Source of the DNA: a virus | Strand: one strand, 5' to 3' | DNA length: 64,000 nucleotides | Virus record (IMG/VR): IMGVR_UViG_3300042465_005830 | Coordinates: 1-64,000 of that record | Shown: positions 37,626 to 45,175 of the stretch, piece after piece | Position numbering within the stretch: the stretch's first letter is position 1 | How the letters are laid out: each line of letters begins with the position of its first letter | Translations under genes and position numbers: made by a program | Notes under the pieces: generated by a model | Told to the model about the DNA's origin: nothing | Seen by the model: only the letters and a program-made list of their open reading frames with translations | Database searches by the model: none

Positions 37626-38627
37626 ATGAATATACTAGCCAAAATAGTAAAAATGTTATACCCTCTACTAATACTAGGGGGTATTCTATCTACGTACGGT
37701 CAAACCTTTACGCACTCCGGTTATATCTACGGATCAAACGCTGTAGGAATACCGGGTGTACAAGTACAGTTGTATAGTAGAACAACACCTACTTTGACAG
37801 GATTTACATCTCAACAAAACTATAACGGACATTCCTATTACAGATCAACTGGAAGTGCTTTCTGGACAGATGCAAGACAGGCATGTGCCAATATGGGAGG
37901 TTATTTAGTAACTGTAACATCAGCAGCTGAAAATAACTTTTTATTCAACCTATGGCCTTCAGGATGGATAGGATTAACAGATGAAGCAGTCGAGGGTCAA
38001 TGGAGATGGGTAACAGGAGAACCCTATTCTTATCAATCATGGAATCCAGGTGAACCTAATAACGCAGGTAATGAAGATTATGTTCAATTTGTAGGAGCAG
38101 GTAGATGGAATGATTTACCTAATAATCAAGCACTTCCATATGTGATAGAATTTGATTATGTAGTAACTTTTACTCCTTGGGCTTTAGTAACAACAGCGAC
38201 AACAGATGCTACAGGAAGATATGTATTTTCAACACCAACAAATCCTTCTATAGAATACTACATAACATTTACTCCTCCAACTTTACCTACATTACAAGTA
38301 AGTGATGCACAGATTTCAAATAATGTAACTTTAGGAACACTAGCTTTAAGAAGTAGAGACTTTTTTAGATTTGATGTTAATAATGACGGTAGAGTAACAA
38401 TATCAGATACTTACACAATATTTGCTAGAAGAAATGGATTAATAAACTCGTTTGCAGCATCACCTCCTGATAGTAGGATATTTACATCATCCCAATGGAG
38501 TTCAATTAGTGGAAGTGCATTAAACTTAAAAACAACAATCCCAGGGGTACAATCAGTAACAATAAACAATCCTATATCAGGAGGAGTTTCGAGTTACTAT
38601 ATAACAAGATTAGGATATAGCAACTAA
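37626..38627 (+). CDS. Secreted C-type lectin with dockerin-like repeat (333 aa)
   Basis: The ATG at 37626 gives a clean signal peptide (MNILAKIVKMLYPLLILGGI, ending near TYGQ); an in-frame upstream ATG at 37581 would spoil it. Residues about 55-170 are a C-type lectin domain: FWTDARQACANMGGYLVTV, WIGLTDEAVEGQWRWVTGEP, then GEPNN (the EPN sugar/calcium motif), EDYVQF and WNDLP. A small beta domain (ATTDATGRYVFSTP) follows, then a calcium-loop repeat DVNNDGRVTISD as in dockerins. The last about 95 residues resemble the end of the next protein. Likely an exported sugar-binding protein. Confidence 0.82.
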   Translation: MNILAKIVKMLYPLLILGGILSTYGQTFTHSGYIYGSNAVGIPGVQVQLYSRTTPTLTGFTSQQNYNGHSYYRSTGSAFWTDARQACANMGGYLVTVTSAAENNFLFNLWPSGWIGLTDEAVEGQWRWVTGEPYSYQSWNPGEPNNAGNEDYVQFVGAGRWNDLPNNQALPYVIEFDYVVTFTPWALVTTATTDATGRYVFSTPTNPSIEYYITFTPPTLPTLQVSDAQISNNVTLGTLALRSRDFFRFDVNNDGRVTISDTYTIFARRNGLINSFAASPPDSRIFTSSQWSSISGSALNLKTTIPGVQSVTINNPISGGVSSYYITRLGYSN

Positions 38628-38636
38628 AGTTGCGAC

Positions 38637-38644
38637 TATTTATA
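38637..38644 (+). promoter_or_regulatory. Putative late promoter motif TATTTATA
   Basis: TATTTATAAAAGG lies 69 bases before the ATG at 38706; the leader holds a small hairpin, GTGC-ATAA-GCAC. Confidence 0.35.
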
Positions 38645-38705
38645 AAAGGTATGAGAGTGCATAAGCACCAGGTTGTGAAATAAAAATAACTTAAAAACAA
38701 AAGAA

Positions 38706-39797
38706 ATGAAAAAATTACTTTTAGTATTAGGTGTAGTTTTAGTATCATTAACAGGATTTGCACAAACTACCGCACCTGATGCTACTAAGCCTTACTTGAT
38801 ATTTGACGCTAGTTACAACCTAGCACCAATTGGAGCAACACCTACAAACGTTGCAATTTACTATGATAACGCTGGTTCTACAGCTATCAAAGCATTACAG
38901 TACAGATTTTGGTACGACAAAAACGTATTTGCTTCTCCGACAGTAACATACACTGGGACCGAAACAAACAGTTACTTCCAAACATTAGTAAACGCTACTG
39001 AAGGAAATGTAACAGTTACATGGGTTTACACCGGAGCAGATGTTGCTTTCAATATTGCTGACGGAGCAATGTTCAATATAGCTTTACCATTTAAAGCAGG
39101 TTATACTAATGGAGCTGTAACTACTATGTCATTCTCAGGAGCAACAGCTTATCCTGCTTATGGTACCCTAGCAAATGGAACTGATACAACATTAGGATTA
39201 CATAACTACGGAGGTGCGTTCACAGAACCCGTATTTGAATATGCTGCTACATTCTTAAACAGCCCAACTAACCCAGCTTCAGATATACCGGTTGTATTAC
39301 AAAAATCTTCAAACGGAACAACTTGGGTAGATGTAATGACTGTTAATACAGCGGCTTCAACAGGAGTAGCAGAATTCACAACTAACTTAGATCAAAACTA
39401 CTGGCAAATTAGAGTAAAAGTAAATCCAGGTATTACAGCTCCAGCAGCTTTATCTGCAGCAGATGCTGATATGATGGCTCAAATTGCTACAGGATTACAA
39501 ACACCAACTGGAATTCAATTCTATACTGCTAACCCTAACCAAGCAAATGGAATTACAATTTCAGATTCATATACATTATTCTCTAGATTGGCTCAAGGTC
39601 TAACAGCTTACCCAAACAATCCTGATATCTTATTCTTTACAGAAGCTCAATACACTCAAATTGCAGCAGCTACAACAAGTTTATCAGCAACAATTCCAGG
39701 GGTAGCTACGTTCTTATCAGCTAACATCAACAATACAACAGCAGCCAATTACTACCTACTAGTATTAGGAGACGCAAACGGAACAGGACATAACTAA
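38706..39797 (+). CDS. Secreted cohesin-like protein with dockerin-like C-terminus (363 aa)
   Basis: A strong signal peptide (MKKLLLVLGVVLVSLTGFAQ) leads to a cohesin-like beta sandwich (about residues 28-170: NVAIYYDNAGSTAIKALQYR, WYDKNVF, a hydrophobic strand after DGAMFNIALPF). An Ig-like region (about 180-245) follows. The last about 90 residues (ITISDSYTLFSRLAQGL ... ATIPGVATF ... YYLLVLGD) match the end of the lectin before it, but the calcium loop is degraded. The mix suggests an adaptor with both halves of a cohesin-dockerin pair. Fold calls are by eye. Confidence 0.65.
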   Translation: MKKLLLVLGVVLVSLTGFAQTTAPDATKPYLIFDASYNLAPIGATPTNVAIYYDNAGSTAIKALQYRFWYDKNVFASPTVTYTGTETNSYFQTLVNATEGNVTVTWVYTGADVAFNIADGAMFNIALPFKAGYTNGAVTTMSFSGATAYPAYGTLANGTDTTLGLHNYGGAFTEPVFEYAATFLNSPTNPASDIPVVLQKSSNGTTWVDVMTVNTAASTGVAEFTTNLDQNYWQIRVKVNPGITAPAALSAADADMMAQIATGLQTPTGIQFYTANPNQANGITISDSYTLFSRLAQGLTAYPNNPDILFFTEAQYTQIAAATTSLSATIPGVATFLSANINNTTAANYYLLVLGDANGTGHN

Positions 39798-39798
39798 T

Positions 39799-40530
39799 AT
39801 GTTACGCTATATAATCATAGCACTATTATCAATAAATTCACTATATTCTCAGGTACAGTTTCAAGTACCTGGGATTACAGTGTCTCCATCTAATACTATA
39901 GACCTTCCTGTAACAATTCAAACAAATGGAAATGTATTAGGGAGTTTAGAGTTTGCTTTAAATTATGACCAAAGCATCTTACAATTCTCAGAAATAATCT
40001 TATCTGAAAAAGCACAGACCTGGTTAACATATACAATGGATACTGGAAGTGGAAAAGTAAGATGGGGTGGGTATGATAAGACTCATGGACAGCATTCTAT
40101 AACAAATCCAACAGAACTATTCATATTAAAATTCACAGTACTTAGTACTAACTGGGCTCAGACTCCTATAACAGTAGGAAGAAAGACAGCAGGAGATGTA
40201 CAGGGGTGGGATATCGCTGTAACTAATACGGATGGATATATCAACTATAATAGAAATGCAGCACCATTAGATGAAGATGGAATCCATGGAAGAGCATACC
40301 CAGTACCTACAGACGGAATTGTAACAATGGAGATGTCTTTACCGGTAAGTGGGGATTATGAAATCATAATCTTCGATATGGGAGGTAATCTTCTAAATAT
40401 AAGGAAAGAGCGTTTTGCAAAAGGACCTAATACTACTTATGGAGATTTAACTGCTTACCCAAGTGGTAACTATTTATTAAATATAAGAAGTAAGAACTTC
40501 GCAAAAACATTTAAAATAATAAAAAAATAA
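39799..40530 (+). CDS. Cohesin-like protein with type IX secretion sorting domain (243 aa)
   Basis: A signal peptide (MLRYIIIALLSINSLYSQ) is followed by a cohesin-type domain, about residues 20-150: PVTIQTNGNVLGSLEFALNY, DQSILQFSEI, GKVRWGGYD and ELFILKFTV. Residues about 165-243 are a type A Por C-terminal sorting domain: AYPVPTDGIVTMEMSL, YEIIIFDMGGNLL, DLTAYPSGNYLLNI and final KTFKIIKK. In Bacteroidota this domain sends proteins out through the type IX system and often leads to surface attachment. It begins 1 base after the gene upstream. Confidence 0.85.
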   Translation: MLRYIIIALLSINSLYSQVQFQVPGITVSPSNTIDLPVTIQTNGNVLGSLEFALNYDQSILQFSEIILSEKAQTWLTYTMDTGSGKVRWGGYDKTHGQHSITNPTELFILKFTVLSTNWAQTPITVGRKTAGDVQGWDIAVTNTDGYINYNRNAAPLDEDGIHGRAYPVPTDGIVTMEMSLPVSGDYEIIIFDMGGNLLNIRKERFAKGPNTTYGDLTAYPSGNYLLNIRSKNFAKTFKIIKK

Positions 40531-40533
40531 GCT

Positions 40534-40857
40534 ATGTCAGAAGAAACAAACAACGACGGTACTTGGTCAGGATTGAAAAAAACAATTATTGGAACATTAA
40601 CTACAGTAATTGGTGGAGGAGGTATTTGGTTATCAACACAACTATTTGGAGGTCACTCTGAAGATAAAGAAGAACCAAAAACTGAAGTAGCAGCTCCAGC
40701 TGCAGCACCTGTTGTTATTAACTTACAAAACAATAACACTAACCAACAAAAACAACAATCAAACAATTCAAACTCTAACAACGTTAAGCAACAAGCAGCA
40801 CCTGTTCAAGCAGCACCTGCTCCAGCTAAACCAAAAACAGAAGAAGAACCTTGGTAA
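40534..40857 (+). CDS. Single-span membrane protein with Asn/Gln-rich tail (107 aa)
   Basis: A charged N-terminus, one glycine-rich membrane helix (about residues 17-40: TIIGTLTTVIGGGGIWLSTQ) and a long low-complexity tail rich in Ala/Pro and Asn/Gln follow. It starts 3 bases after the type IX gene and its stop overlaps the TTG start of the CsgG-like gene. A holin or a helper of the secretion pore are both possible; the sequence does not decide. Confidence 0.7.
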   Translation: MSEETNNDGTWSGLKKTIIGTLTTVIGGGGIWLSTQLFGGHSEDKEEPKTEVAAPAAAPVVINLQNNNTNQQKQQSNNSNSNNVKQQAAPVQAAPAPAKPKTEEEPW

Positions 40858-41561
40858 GATTATTCACAATATTATTTCTAGCTTTCAGTATAGTAGGTTG
40901 TGCCCAAAAGGTAGGATCTACTAAAACTGAAGAGTATAAGGCTGATTTCGAAAAGAAACAGTCTCTAGAAGTTGTATCTGATTATACTGATACTATTCAA
41001 ATACCAATTCAAATATTAAAAATTGGTATTAATGAAGAGTTATATGAAATGTATCCTGAATTAAAAGACAAAAGAGTTGGTTTAGGGGTTTCAAATATTG
41101 TATTAGAGTATTTAGAATCAACAAATAGATTTGTATTTACAGAAGAAAGAAATGAGATAAAACAAAACATGATTGCTCAAGATAAAGCATCAGCAAAAGG
41201 AATCTCATCAAATAAAATAGTTGTCAAAGGAAATGTTGTTTTAGCTAGATATTTTGTATACATTGAAGTATATGATTTCTCAGTTGGAGAAGATGAAGAA
41301 ATAGGAGGCAACGGAATAGAAATAAAACAAAAAACAATAATAGGGTTACAGATAAGATTTGTGGATGCACAAACTGGTGAAATAATTACTGGATCAGGTT
41401 CCGGTGAAGCAGTTACAGTGAAGAAAGCAAATCTACTAGACGGACTCGACGATACAAAATTCAATCAATCAACAATCGGAGTATCTACCAAAAAGTCATT
41501 AGAAACTGCTTCTTCAAGAGTAGTAAGTAAAATGATTAAAAAGGGGATATTTCGTAGTTAA
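40851..41561 (+). CDS. csgG: CsgG-like outer-membrane lipoprotein (236 aa)
   Basis: The frame starts at TTG 40851, overlapping the stop of the gene before. A lipoprotein signal with lipobox IVGC (Cys17) comes first. The body fits CsgG: VGLGVSNIVLEYLESTNRFV, EERNEIKQNMIAQ, KIVVKGNVVLARYFVYIEVY, then IIGLQIRFVDAQTGEI and SGSGEAVTVKK. In curli systems CsgG forms a nine-subunit pore that exports unfolded protein across the outer membrane. The gene runs straight into an outer-membrane protein gene (TAATG). Confidence 0.8.
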   Translation: MVRLFTILFLAFSIVGCAQKVGSTKTEEYKADFEKKQSLEVVSDYTDTIQIPIQILKIGINEELYEMYPELKDKRVGLGVSNIVLEYLESTNRFVFTEERNEIKQNMIAQDKASAKGISSNKIVVKGNVVLARYFVYIEVYDFSVGEDEEIGGNGIEIKQKTIIGLQIRFVDAQTGEIITGSGSGEAVTVKKANLLDGLDDTKFNQSTIGVSTKKSLETASSRVVSKMIKKGIFRS

Positions 41562-42988
41562 TGAAAAAATGGATATTATTATTTTCACTATTTTCAGTCC
41601 TGACCTCCTGGGGCCAGTACACCTATACCTACAAAGATCCTTGTACCCTAGTATCAAAGAGTATTTACGTACCAGCCGGTGGAGGGGTAATGGTAAACTA
41701 CTTCGATAACCAAAGTACATTTTCCGCAAATGATTTCTCCTCAGGAGTCTTTGATAACTGGATAGCTCAAGTATCTCAACAAAATTCTAACTCACCTTGT
41801 GAATCAGTAACTACAGCAATTGTAAATAGTATAACTAATATAACAGTCGCTAATACATTAACTGTTGTTACAAATGTAATATCAGTAACAAACGTAGCTC
41901 AATCCATAGCAACCATAGGAGGATCTATGGGAAGCTCTATGACAGCTACAGCCGGAGGCGTAACAAATTCTTCACAAAGTGAAGGAGGTAGTACTAACCA
42001 AAACTCAAAAGATGAAAAAAAATCCGATTCAAATACCAATTCAGGAACAAATACAGGAACTGCTGGAACAAGCCCAACAGGTAACCAAAATCAAGGAAGC
42101 CAAACCAATCCTAACCCTTCTGGAGGAACACCTACAGGATCTTCAACAGGAACACCTCAGCAAGGAGGAGACACTACAAATCCAAATCAACCAGCTTCGA
42201 CAGGAAGTCCTACGTCTGAGTCGTCTGTAGAAGGGTCAAGCGGGAGTAGTAACAACTTAGCTAACTCTTTATCGAACTCTGTAGATGGAGGATCAGCTGA
42301 CGGAGGAAGTTCAGGCGGAGGAACATCAGGTGGTGGTAAAAAATCTAACAATGCAGCTAAGAGTGTAGGAAGTTTAATTGCTTCTGGGGATATAGTAGCT
42401 ATTGCAAATACTGATCAAACTCAGAATTTTAGATTTGTAGGAAGTATAACTCACGCCAATACTAGGGGAACTAGAATTAAAGGAGTATTATTTAATTTTA
42501 CTTCAGGTGTTAATAATTTGAACGTTACTTTTTATAAGTCTTGGATTAATAAATCTAAAAAATTAAATACAGTAGGTGCTCAATCTATTATGATGGATTT
42601 TGATAAAAACTTCTTTAGTACAACTACCGTATTAGAATCTTATAAAGTAAATAATAAACTAACAGGAATGTTTGGTGTTAATTTTACAGCGGGTAAAATG
42701 GGAGAAAGATCTCTACTAAACCTATCTGCTGTAGGTGGAGCACATAGTAGTTTTAAACTAAGTGATAGAGTTAGTACTAGCGTACTAGTATTAGGAGTTT
42801 ACTCTCCATTCACTCAGTTCTATGAAGGTAAATGGTGGGATGCAGGTATAATAGTAGTACCATTTAATTCATGGGATTTAAAAATAACTAAGACATTTAA
42901 GTTTAATGTAAGTTTTACAGGAGTATACGAAGCAGGTAAAGAATTTTTAAATTACCAAATATTAACAGGAGGTAAATTAACATTTTAA
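41561..42988 (+). CDS. Outer-membrane beta-barrel-like protein with low-complexity insert (475 aa)
   Basis: A signal peptide (MKKWILLFSLFSVLTSWGQ) is followed by about 110 residues with two Cys, then a long Ser/Thr/Asn/Gly-rich region (about 125-275) and a C-terminal part with alternating strands (SFKLSDRVSTSVLVLGVY, TKTFKFNVSFTGVYEAG) ending in Phe (GKLTF), the usual end of a barrel inserted by the Bam machine. It overlaps the CsgG-like gene by 1 base. It may be a surface display or pore partner of CsgG. Confidence 0.65.
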   Translation: MKKWILLFSLFSVLTSWGQYTYTYKDPCTLVSKSIYVPAGGGVMVNYFDNQSTFSANDFSSGVFDNWIAQVSQQNSNSPCESVTTAIVNSITNITVANTLTVVTNVISVTNVAQSIATIGGSMGSSMTATAGGVTNSSQSEGGSTNQNSKDEKKSDSNTNSGTNTGTAGTSPTGNQNQGSQTNPNPSGGTPTGSSTGTPQQGGDTTNPNQPASTGSPTSESSVEGSSGSSNNLANSLSNSVDGGSADGGSSGGGTSGGGKKSNNAAKSVGSLIASGDIVAIANTDQTQNFRFVGSITHANTRGTRIKGVLFNFTSGVNNLNVTFYKSWINKSKKLNTVGAQSIMMDFDKNFFSTTTVLESYKVNNKLTGMFGVNFTAGKMGERSLLNLSAVGGAHSSFKLSDRVSTSVLVLGVYSPFTQFYEGKWWDAGIIVVPFNSWDLKITKTFKFNVSFTGVYEAGKEFLNYQILTGGKLTF

Positions 42989-42990
42989 TT

Positions 42991-43059
42991 ATGAAAAAAT
43001 TAAATCAATTATTTGAAAGGTTTTACGATAAGGTATCAAATTTCCTTTTTGGAAGATAA
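42991..43059 (+). CDS. Mini-ORF, 22 aa
   Basis: ATG, 21 codons more and a stop (MKKLNQLFERFYDKVSNFLF-GR) lie 2 bases after the barrel gene and 14 bases before the next signal-peptide gene. It is amphipathic and basic. It fits the tight packing of the cassette, but may be chance. Confidence 0.4.
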   Translation: MKKLNQLFERFYDKVSNFLFGR

Positions 43060-43073
43060 AACAGTTTAGTATT

Positions 43074-43529
43074 ATGAAAAAATTATTTTTATTATTAGCA
43101 TTAGTATTTCTAGTATCAGCTGATACAGCTACTAAAGAATGTTATAAAGTAACAAAAGTGTCTTCACAAGTTGAAGCACCAGAAATGAAAAAAGAAAGAG
43201 TTGTATTCGGAATTAAACAAATGACTGAAGAAATTCTATCTGAAAAATACGATATATGTGAAGATGGAACTCCAGTTGAAGTAGAAGTGTTATCAGTTGA
43301 AGCACCTTCCACAAATACCTCTTTAGGACCATTCTCTAAAACTAAAAAAATTACTATTGTAAAATTAAGACTATTAGTAAAAGGAGAAGAATATTGGGGT
43401 CAAGGAGAAGCAAACACTACAGTTCAATCGACTTTCTTAGATTTGAACGACGATAATTTACCATTTAATAAAACATCATTCTCAGGAGCAGTTAAAAAAG
43501 CTTTAGTAGAAGCTGTTGGAGAAATGTAA
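43074..43529 (+). CDS. Secreted protein of the CsgG cassette (151 aa)
   Basis: A signal peptide (MKKLFLLLALVFLVSADTAT) precedes an alpha/beta domain: KERVVFGIKQMTEEILSEKY, VEVEVLSVEAPS, ITIVKLRLLVKGEEYWG, ending in the helix FSGAVKKALVEAVGE. The order of strands and helices recalls the periplasmic domain of CsgG-type proteins, so it may be a partner of the pore. That is inference. It ends the envelope cassette. Confidence 0.6.
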   Translation: MKKLFLLLALVFLVSADTATKECYKVTKVSSQVEAPEMKKERVVFGIKQMTEEILSEKYDICEDGTPVEVEVLSVEAPSTNTSLGPFSKTKKITIVKLRLLVKGEEYWGQGEANTTVQSTFLDLNDDNLPFNKTSFSGAVKKALVEAVGEM

Positions 43530-43546
43530 TAAATTTCGTATCTTTA
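43516..43546 (+). promoter_or_regulatory. Promoter, TTG-N20-TATCTTTA
   Basis: TTG 43516-43518, a 20-base spacer and TATCTTTA 43539-43546, with the ATG at 43551 only 5 bases on. The TTG lies in the gene upstream. Confidence 0.55.
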
Positions 43547-43550
43547 TCAT

Positions 43551-43757
43551 ATGAAAGGTAAAGAATATACTATTACATACAAAAAACAGAAGTACGAACT
43601 AGATCCAGAATATTGGGACGAAGAACAGCCTAATAGTACTAGAGAGTTTCAATTGAGTCAACTTAAATACTGTGTAGAGGTAGGAGATTTTATTACCTTA
43701 GAAAATAGAATAAACAATATGCTCAAGTGGGGAGGTATAAAAAAGGTAGAGAAATAG
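43551..43757 (+). CDS. Small protein of unknown function (68 aa)
   Basis: A charged, Tyr/Trp-containing protein (TYKKQKYELDPEYWDEEQPN). It lies directly after a promoter and before another, so it is a one-gene unit, and the promoter gives an almost leaderless mRNA. No family recognised. Confidence 0.55.
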   Translation: MKGKEYTITYKKQKYELDPEYWDEEQPNSTREFQLSQLKYCVEVGDFITLENRINNMLKWGGIKKVEK

Positions 43758-43788
43758 TTGTATTTCTCAATTAAAATACCTATATTAT
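43758..43788 (+). promoter_or_regulatory. Promoter, TTG-N20-TATATTAT
   Basis: TTG 43758-43760, a spacer of 20 bases holding an inverted repeat (GTATTT/AAAATAC), and TATATTAT 43781-43788; before the gene at 43811. Confidence 0.6.
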
Positions 43789-43810
43789 AGTATAATCAAA
43801 AATAAAGGAT

Positions 43811-43969
43811 ATGTCTAAAAATTCAGCAAAGAGTATTTATACTCAACTAATGGAATGGATTCCAACCTTAGGAAGAACATCAGTTCCTAAACAAGAACAA
43901 TCACAAAGTAAATTCAGCAAAGCTGATCACTACAAATCAAAAGGAGCATATGGCAAAGCAGGTAATTAA
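43811..43969 (+). CDS. Small protein of unknown function (52 aa)
   Basis: Met-Ser-Lys start, a short hydrophobic helix (YTQLMEWIPTLG) and a Lys/Ser/Gln-rich end. It overlaps the thioredoxin start by 20 bases in another frame, which suggests coupled translation. Placement after a good promoter supports it as real. Confidence 0.5.
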   Translation: MSKNSAKSIYTQLMEWIPTLGRTSVPKQEQSQSKFSKADHYKSKGAYGKAGN

Positions 43970-44216
43970 GTTTTATGCTAATTGGTGTGGTCCGTGTAAA
44001 GTATATGGACCTACATTTACAAAAGTAAGAGAAGAGTTAGAAAGTGATGAGATTACTTTCTTAGAAATTAATGTAGAGGAAGATACAGAAAACTTATCAG
44101 GTCAGCATAAGGTAAGAGGAATTCCTCACACAGTAGTTCTTCAAGACGGAGTAGAAGTAAAAGCTGCATCTGGAAGACTAGGGGTAGAAGAATTAAAAGA
44201 ATTAATTTTAAACTAA
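43950..44216 (+). CDS. Thioredoxin-like protein (88 aa)
   Basis: The active site WCGPC is at residues 12-16 (FYANWCGPCKVYGP) and the cis-Pro loop GIPHTV follows. A compact thioredoxin fold of normal phage length. In T4-like phages such proteins reduce ribonucleotide reductase, and the reductase here (35435) has the C-terminal Cys pair needed. Confidence 0.9.
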   Translation: MAKQVIKFYANWCGPCKVYGPTFTKVREELESDEITFLEINVEEDTENLSGQHKVRGIPHTVVLQDGVEVKAASGRLGVEELKELILN

Positions 44217-44228
44217 AAATCAAAACAA

Positions 44229-44537
44229 ATGTTACGTAATCCAGATACAATACCGGCAGGCGATACCCTTATCGAGGATCCAATCATGGAGCCATTCTTC
44301 ATTACACATTCTCCATCAGGAGGTTACACAGTTTATGAAAGAGTAAACAGAGGTAAAGACGATAAAGCATACCTAAGAACTGTAAGCTATCCAGCCACAT
44401 TCAATCATGCATTAAAAACAGTTTCAAAAGAGTTACTAAACTTTAATGAAAATAAACATTTCAAGACAATAAAGGAATATATTGAAACTTGGAACTCTAT
44501 TGAGCAAAAGATGCGAACAATGACTACTATCGATTAA
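44229..44537 (+). CDS. Protein of unknown function (102 aa)
   Basis: It reads like a small soluble protein (HSPSGGYTVYERVNRGKDDK, then helix TFNHALKTVSKELLNF). It is 12 bases after the thioredoxin gene. I do not recognise a family. Confidence 0.6.
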   Translation: MLRNPDTIPAGDTLIEDPIMEPFFITHSPSGGYTVYERVNRGKDDKAYLRTVSYPATFNHALKTVSKELLNFNENKHFKTIKEYIETWNSIEQKMRTMTTID

Positions 44538-44547
44538 GAAAGAGAGT

Positions 44548-44697
44548 ATGGTAGAGACATTTAAACATGCGTTGGGACTATGTGGAGAGCATTGGCATCC
44601 TAATTTACTAAACATTTCTGCATTTTTTGTTGCAGTAGGAGGAAGTATTTCGTATATTAAATACAGAATTAAATCGTTATGGAAGAAAGAGGATTAA
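44548..44697 (+). CDS. Small membrane protein (49 aa)
   Basis: ATG at 44548 starts a 49-residue product with one probable membrane helix (NISAFFVAVGGSISYI) and a basic end (KYRIKSLWKKED). It overlaps the next gene by 19 bases and carries that gene's promoter inside. Confidence 0.5.
   Translation: MVETFKHALGLCGEHWHPNLLNISAFFVAVGGSISYIKYRIKSLWKKED
44630..44660 (+). promoter_or_regulatory. Putative internal promoter, TTG-N20-TATATTAA
   Basis: TTG 44630-44632, a 20-base spacer and TATATTAA 44653-44660, inside the small membrane gene and 18 bases before the ATG at 44679. Exact spacing supports function. Confidence 0.5.
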
Positions 44698-44924
44698 TAT
44701 CTTTATACGATTACTTAGGTTATGCTGCAGGACAAGAGTTAGGAGACAAAGTATATAAAGCAGCTCTTAAAGCAAAACAGGAAGTAGGAACTAGAGAAAT
44801 TTCAAATACTCGATACAAAGGAAAGGTAATGCTTTATAAGAGGGAATTTTTACAAGAGTATTTTAAAACTGAACAATCAGAAGTAGAACCTTCCTTAGGA
44901 GATCGTCAAAGTTATCAATTATAA
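44679..44924 (+). CDS. Protein of unknown function (81 aa)
   Basis: A helical, basic protein (LYDYLGYAAGQELGDKVYKA, then NTRYKGKVMLYKREFLQEYF). No motif of known function is visible. It is 5 bases from the next small gene. Confidence 0.6.
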   Translation: MEERGLISLYDYLGYAAGQELGDKVYKAALKAKQEVGTREISNTRYKGKVMLYKREFLQEYFKTEQSEVEPSLGDRQSYQL

Positions 44925-44929
44925 AAGTT

Positions 44930-45124
44930 ATGGCTACATTAAGAAAATACGAAACTGTAACAGATGTTAATGTTTATGAAGTAAATCTTACTGACGAACA
45001 ATTAACAATGTATAAAGAAAATGAAGATCTTTTCTGGGAAACATTCGATAGCGATTTAGATTGGGAATTCAGTTATGACAAAGTCGGTGATCCTGAATTA
45101 GAATTTGAATTAAGAGAAAACTAA
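44930..45124 (+). CDS. Small acidic protein of unknown function (64 aa)
   Basis: Very acidic, Asp/Glu about one third of residues (NEDLFWETFDSDLDWEFSYD). Acidic small phage proteins can mimic DNA, but nothing else supports that here. A hairpin (AAGCGT/ACGCTT, near 45123-45145) follows the stop. Confidence 0.55.
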   Translation: MATLRKYETVTDVNVYEVNLTDEQLTMYKENEDLFWETFDSDLDWEFSYDKVGDPELEFELREN

Positions 45125-45175
45125 AAGCGTTTGCCTATACGCTTAAAATACCTGGCTTATTTAAAATTATAAATT

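Noticed and set aside
37626-40530. Diversity-generating retroelement around the C-type lectin
   Set aside because: C-type lectin folds are common DGR targets, but I see no reverse transcriptase, no template repeat and no second copy of the lectin end with A-directed changes.
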